Notes: generated by a model not told the origin, from the sequence alone. A stretch of 64,000 nt of DNA from Gallionellales bacterium 39-52-133 (GCA_002278935.1 NCJL01000008.1:407984-471983); one strand, 5' to 3'; counted from the stretch's first letter, positions 38,415 through 47,159 are shown. Translations and numbers: made by a program.

Positions 38415-39614
38415 ATGAGCGATCCAATAACTCCAAAAAGTACACAGCGCCAAATCCCGCCCGCTATCTGGGTGCTGGGTTTCGTCAGCCTGCTGATGGA
38501 TATTTCGTCCGAGATGATCCACAGCCTGCTGCCGCTGTTTCTGGCGACCGCACTCGGGGTCAGCGCGCTGACCATCGGCCTGATCGAGGGTGTGGCCGAG
38601 GCCACCGCGCTGATCGTGAAAGTATTCTCCGGCATGCTGAGCGATTATCTGGGCAAGCGCAAATGGCTTGCGATCACAGGCTATGCACTGGCGGCCATCA
38701 CCAAACCGGTGTTTGCGCTCGCCAGCAGCAGCGGCGCCATCATGGGCGCGCGCGTGCTGGACCGTATCGGCAAGGGCATACGCGGCGCACCGCGCGATGC
38801 ACTGATTGCCGACATCGCGCCACCCGGCCTGCGCGGCGCCTCGTTCGGCCTGCGCCAGGCGCTCGATACCGTAGGCGCATTTGTCGGCCCGCTGCTGGCC
38901 GCAGGCCTGATGCTGTTATGGGCCAACGATTTTCGCGCGGTGTTCTGGGTGGCGGTGATTCCCGCTTTTCTCGCGGTGGCATTGCTGATCTTCGGCGTTA
39001 AAGAACCGCAACGCGCGGCCGATGCAAAACCCGTGAATCCCGTCCAGCGCAAAAATCTGCAGCGCTTGAGTCGTGCTTACTGGTGGGTAGTAGCTATTGG
39101 CGCGACCTTCACCCTGGCGCGCTTCAGCGAAGCCTTTCTGGTACTGCGCGCGCAGCAGGGCGGCATGACACTGGCGTTAATCCCGCTGGTGATGATGCTG
39201 ATGAGCATGGTTTACGCGGCCTCCGCCTACCCTTTCGGCAAACTGTCGGACAAGATGAGCCATCTCAAATTGCTGGCGCTGGGCCTGCTGGTATTAATCG
39301 CGGCCGATCTGGCGCTGGCCTGGAGCAATCACTGGAGCATGGTGCTGCTCGGTGTCACCCTGTGGGGTCTGCACATGGGCATGACGCAGGGTCTGCTGGC
39401 GACGATGGTGGCCGACACCGCACCGGCCGATTTGCGCGGCACCGCCTATGGTTTTTTTAACCTGATGAGCGGCATTGCGATGCTGATTGCCAGCGTGCTG
39501 GCGGGCCTGATCTGGGACCGGCTGGGTGCGGATTACACCTTTTATGCTGGAGCCTTTTTTTGCCTGATCGCCTTGCTGGTTATTTCAAAATATTCAATAA
39601 AATCAAATACTTAA
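38415..39614 (+). CDS. MFS transporter
   Basis: Major facilitator carrier of 399 residues with 11-12 membrane helices. The cytoplasmic loop between helices 2 and 3 has the motif GMLSDYLGKRKW, and helix 4-5 shows RVLDRIGKGIRGAPRDALIAD, both typical of the multidrug-like MFS branch. Substrate not recognised. The last codons coincide with the AT-rich dispersed motif (39589-39617), so the motif supplies the SIKSNT tail. The next gene cluster begins 53 bases later. Confidence 0.85.
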   Translation: MSDPITPKSTQRQIPPAIWVLGFVSLLMDISSEMIHSLLPLFLATALGVSALTIGLIEGVAEATALIVKVFSGMLSDYLGKRKWLAITGYALAAITKPVFALASSSGAIMGARVLDRIGKGIRGAPRDALIADIAPPGLRGASFGLRQALDTVGAFVGPLLAAGLMLLWANDFRAVFWVAVIPAFLAVALLIFGVKEPQRAADAKPVNPVQRKNLQRLSRAYWWVVAIGATFTLARFSEAFLVLRAQQGGMTLALIPLVMMLMSMVYAASAYPFGKLSDKMSHLKLLALGLLVLIAADLALAWSNHWSMVLLGVTLWGLHMGMTQGLLATMVADTAPADLRGTAYGFFNLMSGIAMLIASVLAGLIWDRLGADYTFYAGAFFCLIALLVISKYSIKSNT

Positions 39615-39617
39615 TAA
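39589..39617 (+). repeat. AT-rich dispersed motif, copy 5
   Basis: TTCAATAAAATCAAATAC followed by TTAATAAAA. It overlaps the end of the MFS gene and lies about 50 bases before the start of the small exported protein. It is the best match to the consensus. Confidence 0.6.
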
Positions 39618-39667
39618 AAACCCAGTTAAACATGCAAGATTGCCACAACAGGAGAAAAATCACGACC

Positions 39668-39970
39668 ATGAGGCGACTGAATCTCTGCCTGCTGCTGAAC
39701 ATTATCCTTGCGCTCCCCGCCACCGCCCTTGCCTCCGGCCCATGGCATGCGGCCGGGCAAAACACTGCCGGCTGGCAATACATGACCCCGGATGAACGCG
39801 TCGAACACCAACGTCGCATGCGCAGCTTCAACACACTGGCAGAATGCCGCGCCTACCAGGATGCACATCATCAACACATGGCCGAACGCGCTGCCCGCGC
39901 GGGTGCCAGGCTCAGGCGCAAAGCCGCTTCGGGTTGCGAACAATTGCAGCAACAGGGAAAACTCAAGTGA
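39668..39970 (+). CDS. Small exported protein at the head of a reductase operon
   Basis: A 100-residue protein starting at the ATG at 39668 (AGGAG about 12 bases upstream), with a signal peptide MRRLNLCLLLNIILALPATALA. The mature part is short, charged and helical (WQYMTPDERVEHQRRMRSF, ECRAYQDAHHQHMAERAA), with two Cys and several His. It resembles small periplasmic proteins with a DUF-like YMTPxER motif found beside redox genes. It overlaps the next gene by four bases (GTGA), so it is certainly part of the same operon. His-rich helices could bind metal; this is inference. Confidence 0.65.
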   Translation: MRRLNLCLLLNIILALPATALASGPWHAAGQNTAGWQYMTPDERVEHQRRMRSFNTLAECRAYQDAHHQHMAERAARAGARLRRKAASGCEQLQQQGKLK

Positions 39971-41241
39971 ACGCAGTTTCATCTTCCTCCGCCCTTCGCC
40001 GCCTGGCTGCGCCGGGCTTGGTGCTGCTGATGACGGTGGCAATTGTGCTGTGGGCCTGGCCGGAAAGTCTGCCGCTGTGGCGCAGCGTCGCCATAGTCAG
40101 CGCCTGGGCCGGCAGCGGCCTGCTCGCGGCCAGTCTTCTGCTGATGGTGCGCGAGCCGCATCTCGCACAGTTGCTGGGCGGGCTGGAAAACATGTATCGC
40201 TGGCATCACCGCAGCGGCATACTCGCCTATGTGCTGCTGCTGTGCCACCCGCTGGCGCTGACGCTGGACAGCTGGCTTGAGTCGCCGCAGCTTGCGTGGC
40301 AAATGCTCGCGCCATGGGCACACTCCTGGCCGGTGTGGCTGGGCTGGGCCGCGTTGCTGCTACTGATGTTCGGCTTGTCTGTCACCTTTGTGCTGCGCCT
40401 GCCCTACCGTCTGTGGCGGCATTTGCATTTCTCGCTGGGGCTGGGCGTGCTGCTTGGTCTGGCGCATGTGTATGCCTTGCTGGGCGGGGTGACGCTGCTG
40501 CTTGTGTTGCTCGTGGCTGCCGCCCTGGCGCTGGGCTGGCGCCTGATCGCCAGCGATCTCGGCGTCGCCGCGCACCCGTACCGCGTAACACAGGTCAGCC
40601 ATCCCTCCGGCGCAAGCATTGAAATCCGGCTTGCACCCTGTGCCGGCAGCCTCGCCGTTTCTCCCGGGCAGTTCGTGCTGGCGGCTTTCAACGATGGTCC
40701 GCACTTTCATGGCTGCGGCGAATATCATCCCTTCAGCGTCAGCGCGATCCATGCAGACCACAGTCTCAGTCTGAACATCAAGGCCTTCGGGCCATGCACG
40801 CAAAAACTGCAACAGCTGGAAACAGATGTGCTGGTGCGCTTGCAGGGACCCTTCGGCATTTTTCTGGATTCCTTGCCCGCCGCACCTCAACTCTGGGTGG
40901 CAGGCGGCATCGGCATCACCCCCTTCATCGCCGAACTGCGCGCGCACCCGCGCAGCCAGCCCACCACACTGCTGTACCTGTTTCGCAATGCTGCAGAAGC
41001 CGCGTTTCTCGACGAGCTCACGGCCTTGTCCACGGCTGATCCGAAGTTTGAACTGCTTGCGCAGGCCGGCGAACGCGGACTGCCTGACTTTGCCGCGATG
41101 CTGGAAAAAATTGGCCAGCTGCAAGCCCGCGTTGTATATATTTGCGGCCCCGCGCCCATGGTTAACGCGCTGCTGCCCCATCTGCAACAGGCAGGCATCA
41201 GCGATACTGCAATCCATTTTGAAAAGTTTGACTTCCGCTGA
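39967..41241 (+). CDS. Ferric-reductase-like transmembrane flavoprotein
   Basis: A 424-residue membrane oxidoreductase; GTG start overlapping the previous stop. The N-terminal half has about six helices with paired His for haem, including YRWHHRSGILAYVLLLCH and RLWRHLHFSLGLGVLLGLAH (ferric reductase/NADPH-oxidase-like domain). The C-terminal half is a ferredoxin-reductase module: FAD-binding YHPFSVSAI, NAD(P)-binding WVAGGIGITPF and the terminal CGPAPMVNALLPHL. It should pass electrons from NAD(P)H across the inner membrane to an acceptor outside, perhaps iron. It overlaps the cytochrome-b5-like gene by one base. Confidence 0.88.
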   Translation: MNAVSSSSALRRLAAPGLVLLMTVAIVLWAWPESLPLWRSVAIVSAWAGSGLLAASLLLMVREPHLAQLLGGLENMYRWHHRSGILAYVLLLCHPLALTLDSWLESPQLAWQMLAPWAHSWPVWLGWAALLLLMFGLSVTFVLRLPYRLWRHLHFSLGLGVLLGLAHVYALLGGVTLLLVLLVAAALALGWRLIASDLGVAAHPYRVTQVSHPSGASIEIRLAPCAGSLAVSPGQFVLAAFNDGPHFHGCGEYHPFSVSAIHADHSLSLNIKAFGPCTQKLQQLETDVLVRLQGPFGIFLDSLPAAPQLWVAGGIGITPFIAELRAHPRSQPTTLLYLFRNAAEAAFLDELTALSTADPKFELLAQAGERGLPDFAAMLEKIGQLQARVVYICGPAPMVNALLPHLQQAGISDTAIHFEKFDFR

Positions 41242-41615
41242 TGCGCACTCTGTTTATTCTTTCCACGATAATTTTCTGGCTCGCAGCAGGCGGAGTCTGG
41301 CTGGCCGATTATTTGCGCGCCACGCCGCCTGAGCAAACTGCACCTGCCGCAATAGCGGCCCCGCGCGAATACAGCCTGGCTGACGTGGCAACCCACAATC
41401 ATCAGCATGACTGCTGGATGGCGATTGAGGGTCAGGTGTACGACCTGACCGGCTATGTGCCCGCCCACCCTGCCGCGCCCGAAATTATCCTGGCCTGGTG
41501 CGGCAAGGAAGCCTCACAAGCCTGGCAAACCAAAACCCGCGGCCGCCCGCATTCGCCCTATGCCCAAAATTTATTGCCGCAATACCGGACAGGAAAATTG
41601 CGCCAGACGCCCTGA
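41241..41615 (+). CDS. Membrane-anchored cytochrome-b5-like protein
   Basis: A 124-residue protein with an N-terminal membrane helix (3-22) and a b5-type haem domain (about 43-118, YSLADVATHNHQHDCWMAIE then VYDLTGYVPAHPAAPEIILA). The first axial His is in VPAHPAAPE; the second is probably His in RGRPHSPYA. The classical HPGG is altered to HPAA. The start codon overlaps the end of the reductase gene (TGATG), so this is very likely its electron partner in the periplasm. Confidence 0.85.
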   Translation: MRTLFILSTIIFWLAAGGVWLADYLRATPPEQTAPAAIAAPREYSLADVATHNHQHDCWMAIEGQVYDLTGYVPAHPAAPEIILAWCGKEASQAWQTKTRGRPHSPYAQNLLPQYRTGKLRQTP

Positions 41616-41685
41616 GCAACCTCAATGAGAGCTTTACATTTCATACTTAATTCCAGTTCGCAATAGAAATAACATTAATTTTTGC

Positions 41686-41792
41686 GTAGGTTGGTGCTGA
41701 GCGCAGCGAAGCCCAACAATATTCAGATAAAGATTAAACCGTAGAAAGTTGATTTAGCATGTTGGGCTTCGCTGCGCTCAGCACCAACCTAC
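41686..41792. repeat. Perfect 33-base inverted repeat
   Basis: Arms 41686-41718 and 41760-41792 are exact reverse complements separated by 41 AT-rich bases. The arm core is TGAGCGCAGCGAAGCCC. Elements of this type occur in many proteobacterial intergenic regions. It follows the reductase operon, where it may protect or end the transcript. Confidence 0.9.
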
Positions 41793-41921
41793 AGAAAGCA
41801 CTTTTTAATGCAAATTAGAATAGCCAAGCCAGTTTTTTGTTTTCGCTTGACAAGCACGCATGTTTCCGCAAAGAATGCAGGCAAATGAAAACAACTTTCC
41901 AGTCACTGCCAATTTGTGTCG

Positions 41922-41945
41922 CCGCCATGCATCGAGCATGGGCGG
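41922..41945 (+). promoter_or_regulatory. Leader hairpin upstream of EamA
   Basis: CCGCCATGC is mirrored by GCATGGGCGG with one bulged base. Together with the terminator that follows, it resembles a structured leader or small RNA. I recognise no riboswitch class. Confidence 0.35.
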
Positions 41946-42011
41946 TGCCTTCTTGTCTGTGCCTGGTGGACGTTTCTCAATGATTTAAATTGTTAAATAG
42001 CAGCATCCAGA

Positions 42012-42042
42012 AGGCCACAGACTTACCTCTGTGGCCTTTTTT
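42012..42042 (+). terminator. Intrinsic terminator before the EamA gene
   Basis: AGGCCACAGA, a six-base loop and TCTGTGGCCT are followed by a run of T. It points toward the EamA gene and ends 32 bases before its ATG. It is therefore either an attenuator or the end of a short upstream RNA. Confidence 0.8.
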
Positions 42043-42073
42043 ATTGTCGTTGTTTTTATGAAGGGAGCACAAC

Positions 42074-42964
42074 ATGTCCGTACCCGCAGCCTATCTGTCC
42101 ATTATCCTGATCTGGTCCACCACGCCGCTCGCCATCCAGTGGAGCGCGAGCGGCAATGGCTTCCTGTTTCCGGTGATGGCGCGTATGGCGATCGGGCTGG
42201 CAATCTGCGTGCTGCTGCTGGGTATATTCAGAATTCGCATGCCATGGCACCGCGAAGCGCGCATGACCTACCTCGCCGCCGGGCTGGGCATCCTTGGCAC
42301 CATGCTGTGCGTGTACTGGGGCGCGCGCTATATTTCCTCCGGCCTGATCGCACTGCTGTTCGGGCTGACGCCGATTTTCACCAGTATCGCGGCCGCGCTA
42401 TGGCTGGAAGAACGCAACTTCACCGCCAGCAAAATAGTGGGCACGGTACTGGGCCTGGCCGGCCTTGCTGCCATCTTCGGCTCCGGCCTGTCGCTGGGTG
42501 AACATGCGGTAGCGGGCATGCTTGTGGTGCTGTTTGCGGTAATGCTGCAATCGCTGAGTCTGGTGTGGGTAAAACGCATCGGTGCCACCATTCCCGCGAT
42601 GGCTGTCACCAGCGGCGCATTGATGCTGGTCGCTCCCGCGCTGTTTGTGATCTGGGAAATTTTTGATGGTGTACTGCCACAGACCATCGCGCCGCGCGCC
42701 AGTTGGGCCATAGCCTATCTCGGTATATTCGGCTCGGTGCTGGGTTTTAACTTTTACTTCTATGTGATCAAGCGCATGGAAGCGGGGCAGATCGCGCTGA
42801 TCACCCTGATCACGCCGGTAAGTGCGCTGCTGCTGGGGCAGATGCTGAATGGCGAGAAAATACAGGCGGGGGTGTGGGCGGGTGCTGCCTGCGTGTTGCT
42901 GGGTTTGTTAACTCATCAGTGGCAGGTGCTGTCGGGCGGACTATTGCGCAAGCCCTTGGTGTAG
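42074..42964 (+). CDS. EamA-family exporter
   Basis: Drug/metabolite transporter superfamily protein of 296 residues with ten membrane helices in two EamA repeats. The first begins AAYLSIILIWSTTPLAIQWS; the second starts AVAGMLVVLFAVMLQSLSLVWVKRIG. The late helix LITLITPVSALLLGQMLNGE matches the family. Substrate is unknown (amino acids or other metabolites in relatives). AAGGGAG precedes the ATG. The terminator hairpin just upstream suggests control in the leader. Confidence 0.88.
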   Translation: MSVPAAYLSIILIWSTTPLAIQWSASGNGFLFPVMARMAIGLAICVLLLGIFRIRMPWHREARMTYLAAGLGILGTMLCVYWGARYISSGLIALLFGLTPIFTSIAAALWLEERNFTASKIVGTVLGLAGLAAIFGSGLSLGEHAVAGMLVVLFAVMLQSLSLVWVKRIGATIPAMAVTSGALMLVAPALFVIWEIFDGVLPQTIAPRASWAIAYLGIFGSVLGFNFYFYVIKRMEAGQIALITLITPVSALLLGQMLNGEKIQAGVWAGAACVLLGLLTHQWQVLSGGLLRKPLV

Positions 42965-43135
42965 GCGCCCGATTTACCTCGCAGACCCGCTTGCGGGTAC
43001 TTGCACTAATACCTGCACAGCAGGTGAGTAGTGTGTTCTTGCACCCTTTGGGTGTCGGGCGATTGTTCTGTTACAAAAATCACGCAGAAATCTGCGCTCC
43101 TACAGCGACGCTCTCGCCCCATTCAACTTGCATTA

Positions 43136-44185
43136 CTACAGCGCAAGCGGGCCGTGGTGCTCAACCCACTTGTCTATCGTGGCTTCGGCAGTTTTCGGTT
43201 CCTGTTGCCATATGCTGAGCAGCTGCGTTGCAACCTGCTGCCAGTGCAGCGCACCGGCACTGGCAGCAGCACTCAGCCCGCTGATATCCCCGCTGTCGCG
43301 CCAGTCTTCATAAGCGGCCACAAGTTGCGGAAACAGGGTGCGGCGCAGGCCTTCCAGATTGGAAAAATAGAAATGGATGGAGCAGGTTTGCCGGCGTTTA
43401 ATCAGTTCCGGCAAAGTCGACAGGCAGTCGGCCAGATTGTCGCGCACCGAGCGTGAAAAAAAGATCACGCGGCGACTGCTGAATGACAGCAACATGTCGC
43501 GCCACTGCGGGCCCAGCATGGGCTCTGCCATTGCCTCGCCGATCTCGTGCAGGATCAGCACCTCGCTCTCCTGCGCGGCCATGCGCGACAACAGGCCGGC
43601 TTTGTCAGCCTGCATGCCATAACAGTCAATCGCGGCCTTTAATGCACCGTCCGCTTCATGCACCGACCAGATCTCAACTTTCTCGGCGAGCCAGCGCTGC
43701 AAGGCATCGGTGCGCAAAAACAGCGTGCCCTCACGCAGCGCTGCAGGAGAAGCCGTGATGTCGCGCGCATATTCGCAGCCGGATACACGCAGGGTCAGGC
43801 CGTGAATTTTCTCGCTGCGCAATAATTGGCCGAGAAAGAAATTCGGCTTGCCCCAGCGCCCAAGACCGCCGCCGTAAACCAGACCGTGCGGCTCAAGCGC
43901 TGCATTAATGCCTTTAATATCGAAGGGATCAAATTCCAGGTTGCCAACGGGAACGCGGCTGTAATCCAGCTCTTCCATATCTTCCCAGAACATCTCGCGC
44001 TGCACCAGCCACTGACTCAAATCATCCTTGACCAGCGGCCTGGAGGGAGGGAACTCGTGCTCCCAGATATACAGCTCGCGCATGCCGAGCAGATAGTTGC
44101 ACATCGACATTTCGCGCGCATGGCGCGCATCCGCGATATGACAATTGGCCTGGACTACTTCGATGGTTTTTTGAAAATCACGCAA
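43136..44185 (-). CDS. Uncharacterised protein, probably Sfum_1244 family
   Basis: A 349-residue cytosolic protein. The opening VVQANCHIADARHAREMSMCNYLLGMRELYIWEHEFP resembles what I remember of the Sfum_1244 family (DUF6866), but I cannot check it here. It has conserved-looking His, Cys, Asp and Glu (NCHIADARH, LILHEIGEA, IDCYG). That could suit metal binding. No membrane segments. It is the last gene of a minus-strand run with the 147- and 75-residue proteins, SelO and TusE. Function unknown. Confidence 0.6.
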   Translation of the reverse strand: MRDFQKTIEVVQANCHIADARHAREMSMCNYLLGMRELYIWEHEFPPSRPLVKDDLSQWLVQREMFWEDMEELDYSRVPVGNLEFDPFDIKGINAALEPHGLVYGGGLGRWGKPNFFLGQLLRSEKIHGLTLRVSGCEYARDITASPAALREGTLFLRTDALQRWLAEKVEIWSVHEADGALKAAIDCYGMQADKAGLLSRMAAQESEVLILHEIGEAMAEPMLGPQWRDMLLSFSSRRVIFFSRSVRDNLADCLSTLPELIKRRQTCSIHFYFSNLEGLRRTLFPQLVAAYEDWRDSGDISGLSAAASAGALHWQQVATQLLSIWQQEPKTAEATIDKWVEHHGPLAL

Positions 44186-44297
44186 GAGACACCTCTTAAT
44201 GTAACTTCAATGCTGCACGATGTATTTTTCTGAATTTCAGTTCTCCCGCAGCATCTCCCCTGGAGGGAGAGGAAACAAACGATACGCTGCGCGAATT

Positions 44298-44741
44298 TTA
44301 TGTTAACGGTCTTTTCTTGCGTACTTCGCAAGAAACCACCGACTGCACAATTTTAGAATACGGCAAGTTTTCAAGGCTGCCAAATTTTTCCCTGGCGGCA
44401 GCTAGCAAGGCCGAAATATCCACTACACTCTCGGCTCCGTCAACCTCATGCTGCAATCCCTGCAGCCCGCCGCACTGCACGCGCATCTCGGGGCCATGCG
44501 GCAACGGCGGGGTAATGTGGGTCAGCTTGAGTGCAAACGCCGAGTTCTGCCGCAGCAGGTCCAGCAACTCAACGCACTGCTCCCGCTCGGCATCCACATT
44601 GCAGGCAACCATCTCGCGCTCGGCAGCGTAACGCTTGTTAACCTTCGAGCAGGCGCAGTGACGGCTGAGGATCACCTTGCCGAAGGCACAAGGCTTGGGA
44701 TTAACCGAACCCAGCGCATGCATGAAGGCGATTTCGTCCAC
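44298..44741 (-). CDS. Uncharacterised Cys-containing protein
   Basis: A 147-residue protein I cannot assign. The N-terminal part has closely spaced Cys (NPKPCAFGK, SRHCACSKVNKRYAAERE, MVACNVDAEREQC), suggesting a metal or iron-sulfur site. The middle, ELLDLLRQNSAFALKLTH, is helical, and the end (LENLPYSKIVQSVVSCE) is mixed. The start is uncertain. It lies 21 bases after the 75-residue gene and 112 before the 349-residue gene on the same strand. Confidence 0.55.
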   Translation of the reverse strand: MDEIAFMHALGSVNPKPCAFGKVILSRHCACSKVNKRYAAEREMVACNVDAEREQCVELLDLLRQNSAFALKLTHITPPLPHGPEMRVQCGGLQGLQHEVDGAESVVDISALLAAAREKFGSLENLPYSKIVQSVVSCEVRKKRPLT

Positions 44742-44762
44742 TGGCTTTACCTCGCTACGATT

Positions 44763-44990
44763 TTAATCATCACCCAATTCGGGCGCAGGTTCTCTGTATT
44801 GCATCAGCAGCTCTTCAGCCTGCAATTCATTTTCCGCGAAAATCATTTTGACATTGCACTGTTCGGTTAGTGCCAGCTCCTTGCGCAGTGTCTTGCTGCG
44901 ATCGGCACCATGTTTGTATATATCATGCTGCTCGATTTTTTCTACCCGCTTCATCGGAAATTCAAAAACTTTATAAATATAGTATGGCAT
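44763..44990 (-). CDS. Small uncharacterised cytosolic protein
   Basis: A 75-residue protein with strands at the N-terminus (MPYYIYKVFEFPMKRVEKIE) and a helical second half with Cys (TEQCNVKMIFAENELQAEELLMQY). The acidic end EPAPELGDD is soluble. No family recognised. It lies 46 bases after selO on the same strand and directly before the Cys-rich 147-residue gene, which argues for a real small gene in one operon. Confidence 0.55.
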   Translation of the reverse strand: MPYYIYKVFEFPMKRVEKIEQHDIYKHGADRSKTLRKELALTEQCNVKMIFAENELQAEELLMQYREPAPELGDD

Positions 44991-45036
44991 TACAATTCCT
45001 TGTTGAGTAAATATACTTTTTCAATCCTGGCAAAAA

Positions 45037-46506
45037 TCAGGAGGAACAGCTCACCTCGATATGCCGCGCCCATTCAGGCGCAGGTGCCGCATAGCTTTCC
45101 ATTTGCGGCTGCTCATCAAAGGGCCTGGACAGCAACACCAGCAAACGTTCAATCTCGGAAAAATCACGCTCTTTCTCTGCCTTGCTGATTGCCGCTTGCG
45201 CCAGATAATTGCGCAGTATGTATTTGGGATTGACCCTGTCCATGCATTCCTTGCGCTCTGCATCAGCAGTGGGCTCGGCCTTCAGACGTGCGCGATACAA
45301 CTCTGCCCACTGATCAAATTCGGCACGGTCAACAAACTGGTCACGCAACACGCTGTTTTTCTCTCCGCAAGCAGACTTGAATTGACTGAGCCCGCGGAAG
45401 GTATTGGTAAAATCAAGCTGGCTGGTTTGCATCATTTTAAGCAGTTGCTCTATCACCGTATAATCTTCCAGCCCTGCATAAGTCAAACCCAGCTTTCCGC
45501 TCATCAGCTTCACATAATGTTCGGAGTAAATGTCGCCGTATGAATCGAGCAACTCTTCTGCCCTGGCCTCCGGCACAAGCGGCGACAGGGCCTGCGCCAG
45601 CGCACTCAGATTCCACAGGCCAACTTGCGGCTGCTGGTTATACGCATAGCGCCCGCCATGATCGGAGTGATTGCAGATATAAGCCGGATTGTAGGTTTCC
45701 ATAAATCCGAACGGCCCGTAATCAATGGTCAGGCCAAGTATCGACATATTGTCGGTGTTCATTACCCCATGCGAAAAACCCGCCGCCTGCCATTGAGCCA
45801 TCAACTGCGCGGTGCGTTCCACCACTTCATGCAGGAAGCGTGAATACTTGTCCGGCACAGCGAGCAGATGAGGAAAATGCCTGCCAATCACATAGTCTGC
45901 AAGCTGGGCAAGCTGCTCATGCTGCCCGCGATGATAAAACACCTCAAAGGAACCAAAGCGTACGGACGACTGCGCAAGGCGGGTCACCACGGCCGCGCTT
46001 TCAACCGTTTCGCGATACACCTCCTCATCACTGCCTACAATGCATAACGCCCGGGTGGTGGGTATGCCCAGGCCATGCATCGCTTCCGAGCACAAATACT
46101 CGCGTATGCTGGAGCGCAGGACGGCACGTCCATCGCCATTGCGCGAGTAAGGTGTAGGCCCCGCCCCCTTGAGCTGCACATCCCAATATTCGCCGGAACT
46201 ATTTTTTACTTCGCCCAGTAAAATAGCGCGGCCATCGCCCAACTGCGAAACGAAATTCCCGAACTGATGGCCCGCGTAAAGCATGGACAAAGGATCACTG
46301 GACGGCAGCAAGCGGTTGCCGATAAAGCAATGTAAAAAATCATCGCGTGCAGACTCTTCCGCAGACAAGTCAATCAGGGAAGCTGCAGCCGGATTAAAGC
46401 TGACAAGGTATGGTCTTGCCAACGGTGTTGGATTAACACGGCTGTGAAATGCGGCTGGCAGTCGCGCAAAAGTATTGTCGAAATTAAGCTGCTCGAGTTT
46501 TCTCAT
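45037..46506 (-). CDS. selO: Protein adenylyltransferase SelO (YdiU)
   Basis: Pseudokinase-fold enzyme that AMPylates Ser/Thr/Tyr residues of redox proteins. Length 489 is standard. Signatures: MLYAGHQFGNFVSQLGDGRAILLGE (residues about 77-101 in parts), VQLKGAGPTPYSRNGDGRAVLRSS with the ATP-binding Lys, SHGVMNTDNMSILG and IDYGPFGFME with the metal ligands. The C-terminus ends VSCSS, where the conserved Cys (Sec in eukaryotes) stands. It lies downstream of tusE on the same strand with a 56-base gap. Confidence 0.95.
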   Translation of the reverse strand: MRKLEQLNFDNTFARLPAAFHSRVNPTPLARPYLVSFNPAAASLIDLSAEESARDDFLHCFIGNRLLPSSDPLSMLYAGHQFGNFVSQLGDGRAILLGEVKNSSGEYWDVQLKGAGPTPYSRNGDGRAVLRSSIREYLCSEAMHGLGIPTTRALCIVGSDEEVYRETVESAAVVTRLAQSSVRFGSFEVFYHRGQHEQLAQLADYVIGRHFPHLLAVPDKYSRFLHEVVERTAQLMAQWQAAGFSHGVMNTDNMSILGLTIDYGPFGFMETYNPAYICNHSDHGGRYAYNQQPQVGLWNLSALAQALSPLVPEARAEELLDSYGDIYSEHYVKLMSGKLGLTYAGLEDYTVIEQLLKMMQTSQLDFTNTFRGLSQFKSACGEKNSVLRDQFVDRAEFDQWAELYRARLKAEPTADAERKECMDRVNPKYILRNYLAQAAISKAEKERDFSEIERLLVLLSRPFDEQPQMESYAAPAPEWARHIEVSCSS

Positions 46507-46562
46507 GGCGAATGTTCAGAATTACTCACGGCGCAGGAAGCGCCGCGAGTTTGCTGCGGAGT

Positions 46563-46856
46563 TTAAACGCAACCAGTGGGCTTGGGCATGCCACCATATT
46601 TGGTGATTGGCTTCATCGGGCCGGTCATCCACAACTCAAATACTTCCTTCTGGTCTTCGCCCACATACTTGGCAAATTTACGGATAGGCGGAACCGAACC
46701 GAATTCCTCGAAATATTCACGGGCTTTCAAGATCTGCTCCCATTTTTTGTCGCTTAATTCAAAAGCATCAGCCTCGGCCATTGCGCGACCCACTTCTTCC
46801 GTCCAGTCGCTCATATCGACGAGATACCCGTCACCATCACGTTTTGGCAATTCCAT
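46563..46856 (-). CDS. TusE/DsrC-family sulfur carrier
   Basis: I start it at the ATG at 46856 (AAAGG upstream), giving 97 residues; the frame is open to 46904. The sequence DGDGYLVDMSDW, AFELSDKKWEQILKAREYFEEF, PPIRKFAKYV and the terminal MPKPTGCV are those of the TusE/DsrC family. Only the penultimate Cys is present; the second Cys that DsrC carries about ten residues before it is replaced by Thr, so this is more like TusE (sulfur relay for 2-thiouridine of tRNA) than DsrC of sulfite reduction. It precedes selO. Confidence 0.9.
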   Translation of the reverse strand: MELPKRDGDGYLVDMSDWTEEVGRAMAEADAFELSDKKWEQILKAREYFEEFGSVPPIRKFAKYVGEDQKEVFELWMTGPMKPITKYGGMPKPTGCV

Positions 46857-47159
46857 TTTGCAACCTTTCACATAGACAAACATATAGATACGGCATTTAA
46901 ACAAAGCATAGTAATTTAGTCAAGTATTATCTTCAAATAATGATCAAGCAAAAATCCCGAATCGTTTTACCGGCAAATTAGTGCACGCACCCACAGAAAT
47001 GCATGCCTGTATGCTGCACGATAATGCGATATAACGCATTGAATGCCATAATACTGCCTGATTTTAAAGGTTACTTCCCGCATCATCGATGGAACTTAAA
47101 AAATTATATCCATCTAAAGACAAATAATAAATTTTTTAATTTCTAACGGGGAAAACAGC
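46857..47159. other. Intergenic region between tusE and thioredoxin-like gene
   Basis: Divergent promoter region of about 300 bases. I see no hairpin, repeat or clear promoter pair. AT-rich in its second half, ending in the ribosome site of the next gene. Confidence 0.5.

Larger units (their letters stand above)
41616..42073. other. Gap with long inverted repeat and EamA leader
   Basis: No gene. It contains a 33-base perfect inverted repeat (41686-41792), an untranslated stretch with a hairpin at 41922-41945 and a strong intrinsic terminator at 42012-42042, 30 bases before the EamA start. Confidence 0.6.

Noticed and set aside
40360..41217. Minus-strand frame opposite the ferric-reductase-like gene
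   Set aside because: Shadow of a well-supported gene; Gln/His/Ala-rich with no ribosome site.
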